The position numbers and the translations under genes were made by a program. The notes under the pieces were generated by a model, which worked only from the letters and a program-made list of their open reading frames with translations, was not told the DNA's origin and did not search any database. Source: Chondrus crispus (Eukaryota > Rhodophyta > Florideophyceae > Gigartinales > Gigartinaceae). From it: 64,000 nucleotides of DNA. Position 1 is the first letter of the stretch; each line of letters starts with the position of its first letter. The stretch lies in the NCBI RefSeq assembly GCF_000350225.1, contig NW_005178895.1:141472-205471 (forward strand), read 5' to 3'. This document shows positions 63,900-64,000 of the stretch, one piece after another.

Positions 63900-64000
63900 A
63901 TGCCGTCCCCGCGCCCGCCGCTCCTCTCCTTCACGTGGGCAGCGGCGGCGCTGCCTCCGCGCCGCCCCGCGCGCCTGCTTGCGCCGCCCGCCGCGCGCCC
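63900..64000 (+). CDS. possible start of a GC-rich gene, cut by the window end
   Basis: The ATG at 63900 opens MPSPRPPLLSFTWAAAALPP followed by Arg/Ala/Pro-rich sequence without acidic residues, like an organellar transit peptide. A C-rich leader with tandem repeats precedes it. Only 33 codons are visible, so the product is unknown. Confidence 0.35.
   Translation, partial: MPSPRPPLLSFTWAAAALPPRRPARLLAPPAAR

Overview
This is eukaryotic nuclear DNA dominated by transposable elements, with a few host genes between them. The probable host is an alga. The evidence is a decayed chloroplast-type Omp85 (OEP80/Toc75-like) gene, long intron-free reading frames, a mixed Copia / chromovirus / Harbinger / pogo load, and alternation between AT-rich and very GC-rich stretches. 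A florideophyte red alga such as Chondrus would fit, but the species is inference. There are no rRNA genes, no canonical tRNA genes and no CRISPR array. One 100-N assembly gap lies at 40195-40294.

Layout. 1-2.6 kb: 3' part of a Ty1/copia pol, followed by its likely 3' LTR. 3.9-6.0 kb: an unrecognised gene split over two frames. 7.4-11 kb: a cluster of decayed host-gene pieces (Omp85/OEP80, UTP11 and three unidentified ones) plus a strongly structured candidate RNA. 11.2-13 kb: short tandem repeats and a hairpin-rich segment. 13.3-14.7 kb: a dead gypsy integrase on the minus strand.

15.4-29.9 kb: one nearly complete 14.5-kb chromovirus on the minus strand. It has about 1.04-kb LTRs, a 5-bp target duplication CGCGG, a gag with a zinc knuckle, protease, RT, RNase H, integrase and a chromodomain. 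Between pol and its 3' LTR it carries a 650-codon open frame in ANTISENSE. It landed in the LTR of an older relative, whose decayed antisense gene follows at 30.2-31.0 kb. A third LTR with a third, internally deleted copy of that gene lies at 31.7-33.9 kb. This antisense-gene family is the strongest candidate for a little-described system here.

33.9-38.5 kb: unassigned DNA with ORF remnants, a MITE-like element and short inverted repeats. 38.5-39.9 kb: an intact GATA zinc-finger gene. 40.5-45.1 kb: a pogo-like fragment and decayed ORFs. 45.9-50.9 kb: two divergently transcribed, distantly paralogous membrane-protein genes sharing a C-terminal NDTxxGLE...CC motif. 51.2-53.3 kb: two unusual motif arrays (TCACAAA/TTTGTGA, then GTGAT/ATCAC) and a CACGTG-rich patch. 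53.7-61.9 kb: DNA transposons, namely two related HARBI1-like pseudogenes, a second type of Harbinger transposase, a G-rich minisatellite and a complete 2.15-kb pogo-like element with inverted ends and a TA duplication. 62-64 kb: very GC-rich host DNA with one complete ORF and the start of another.
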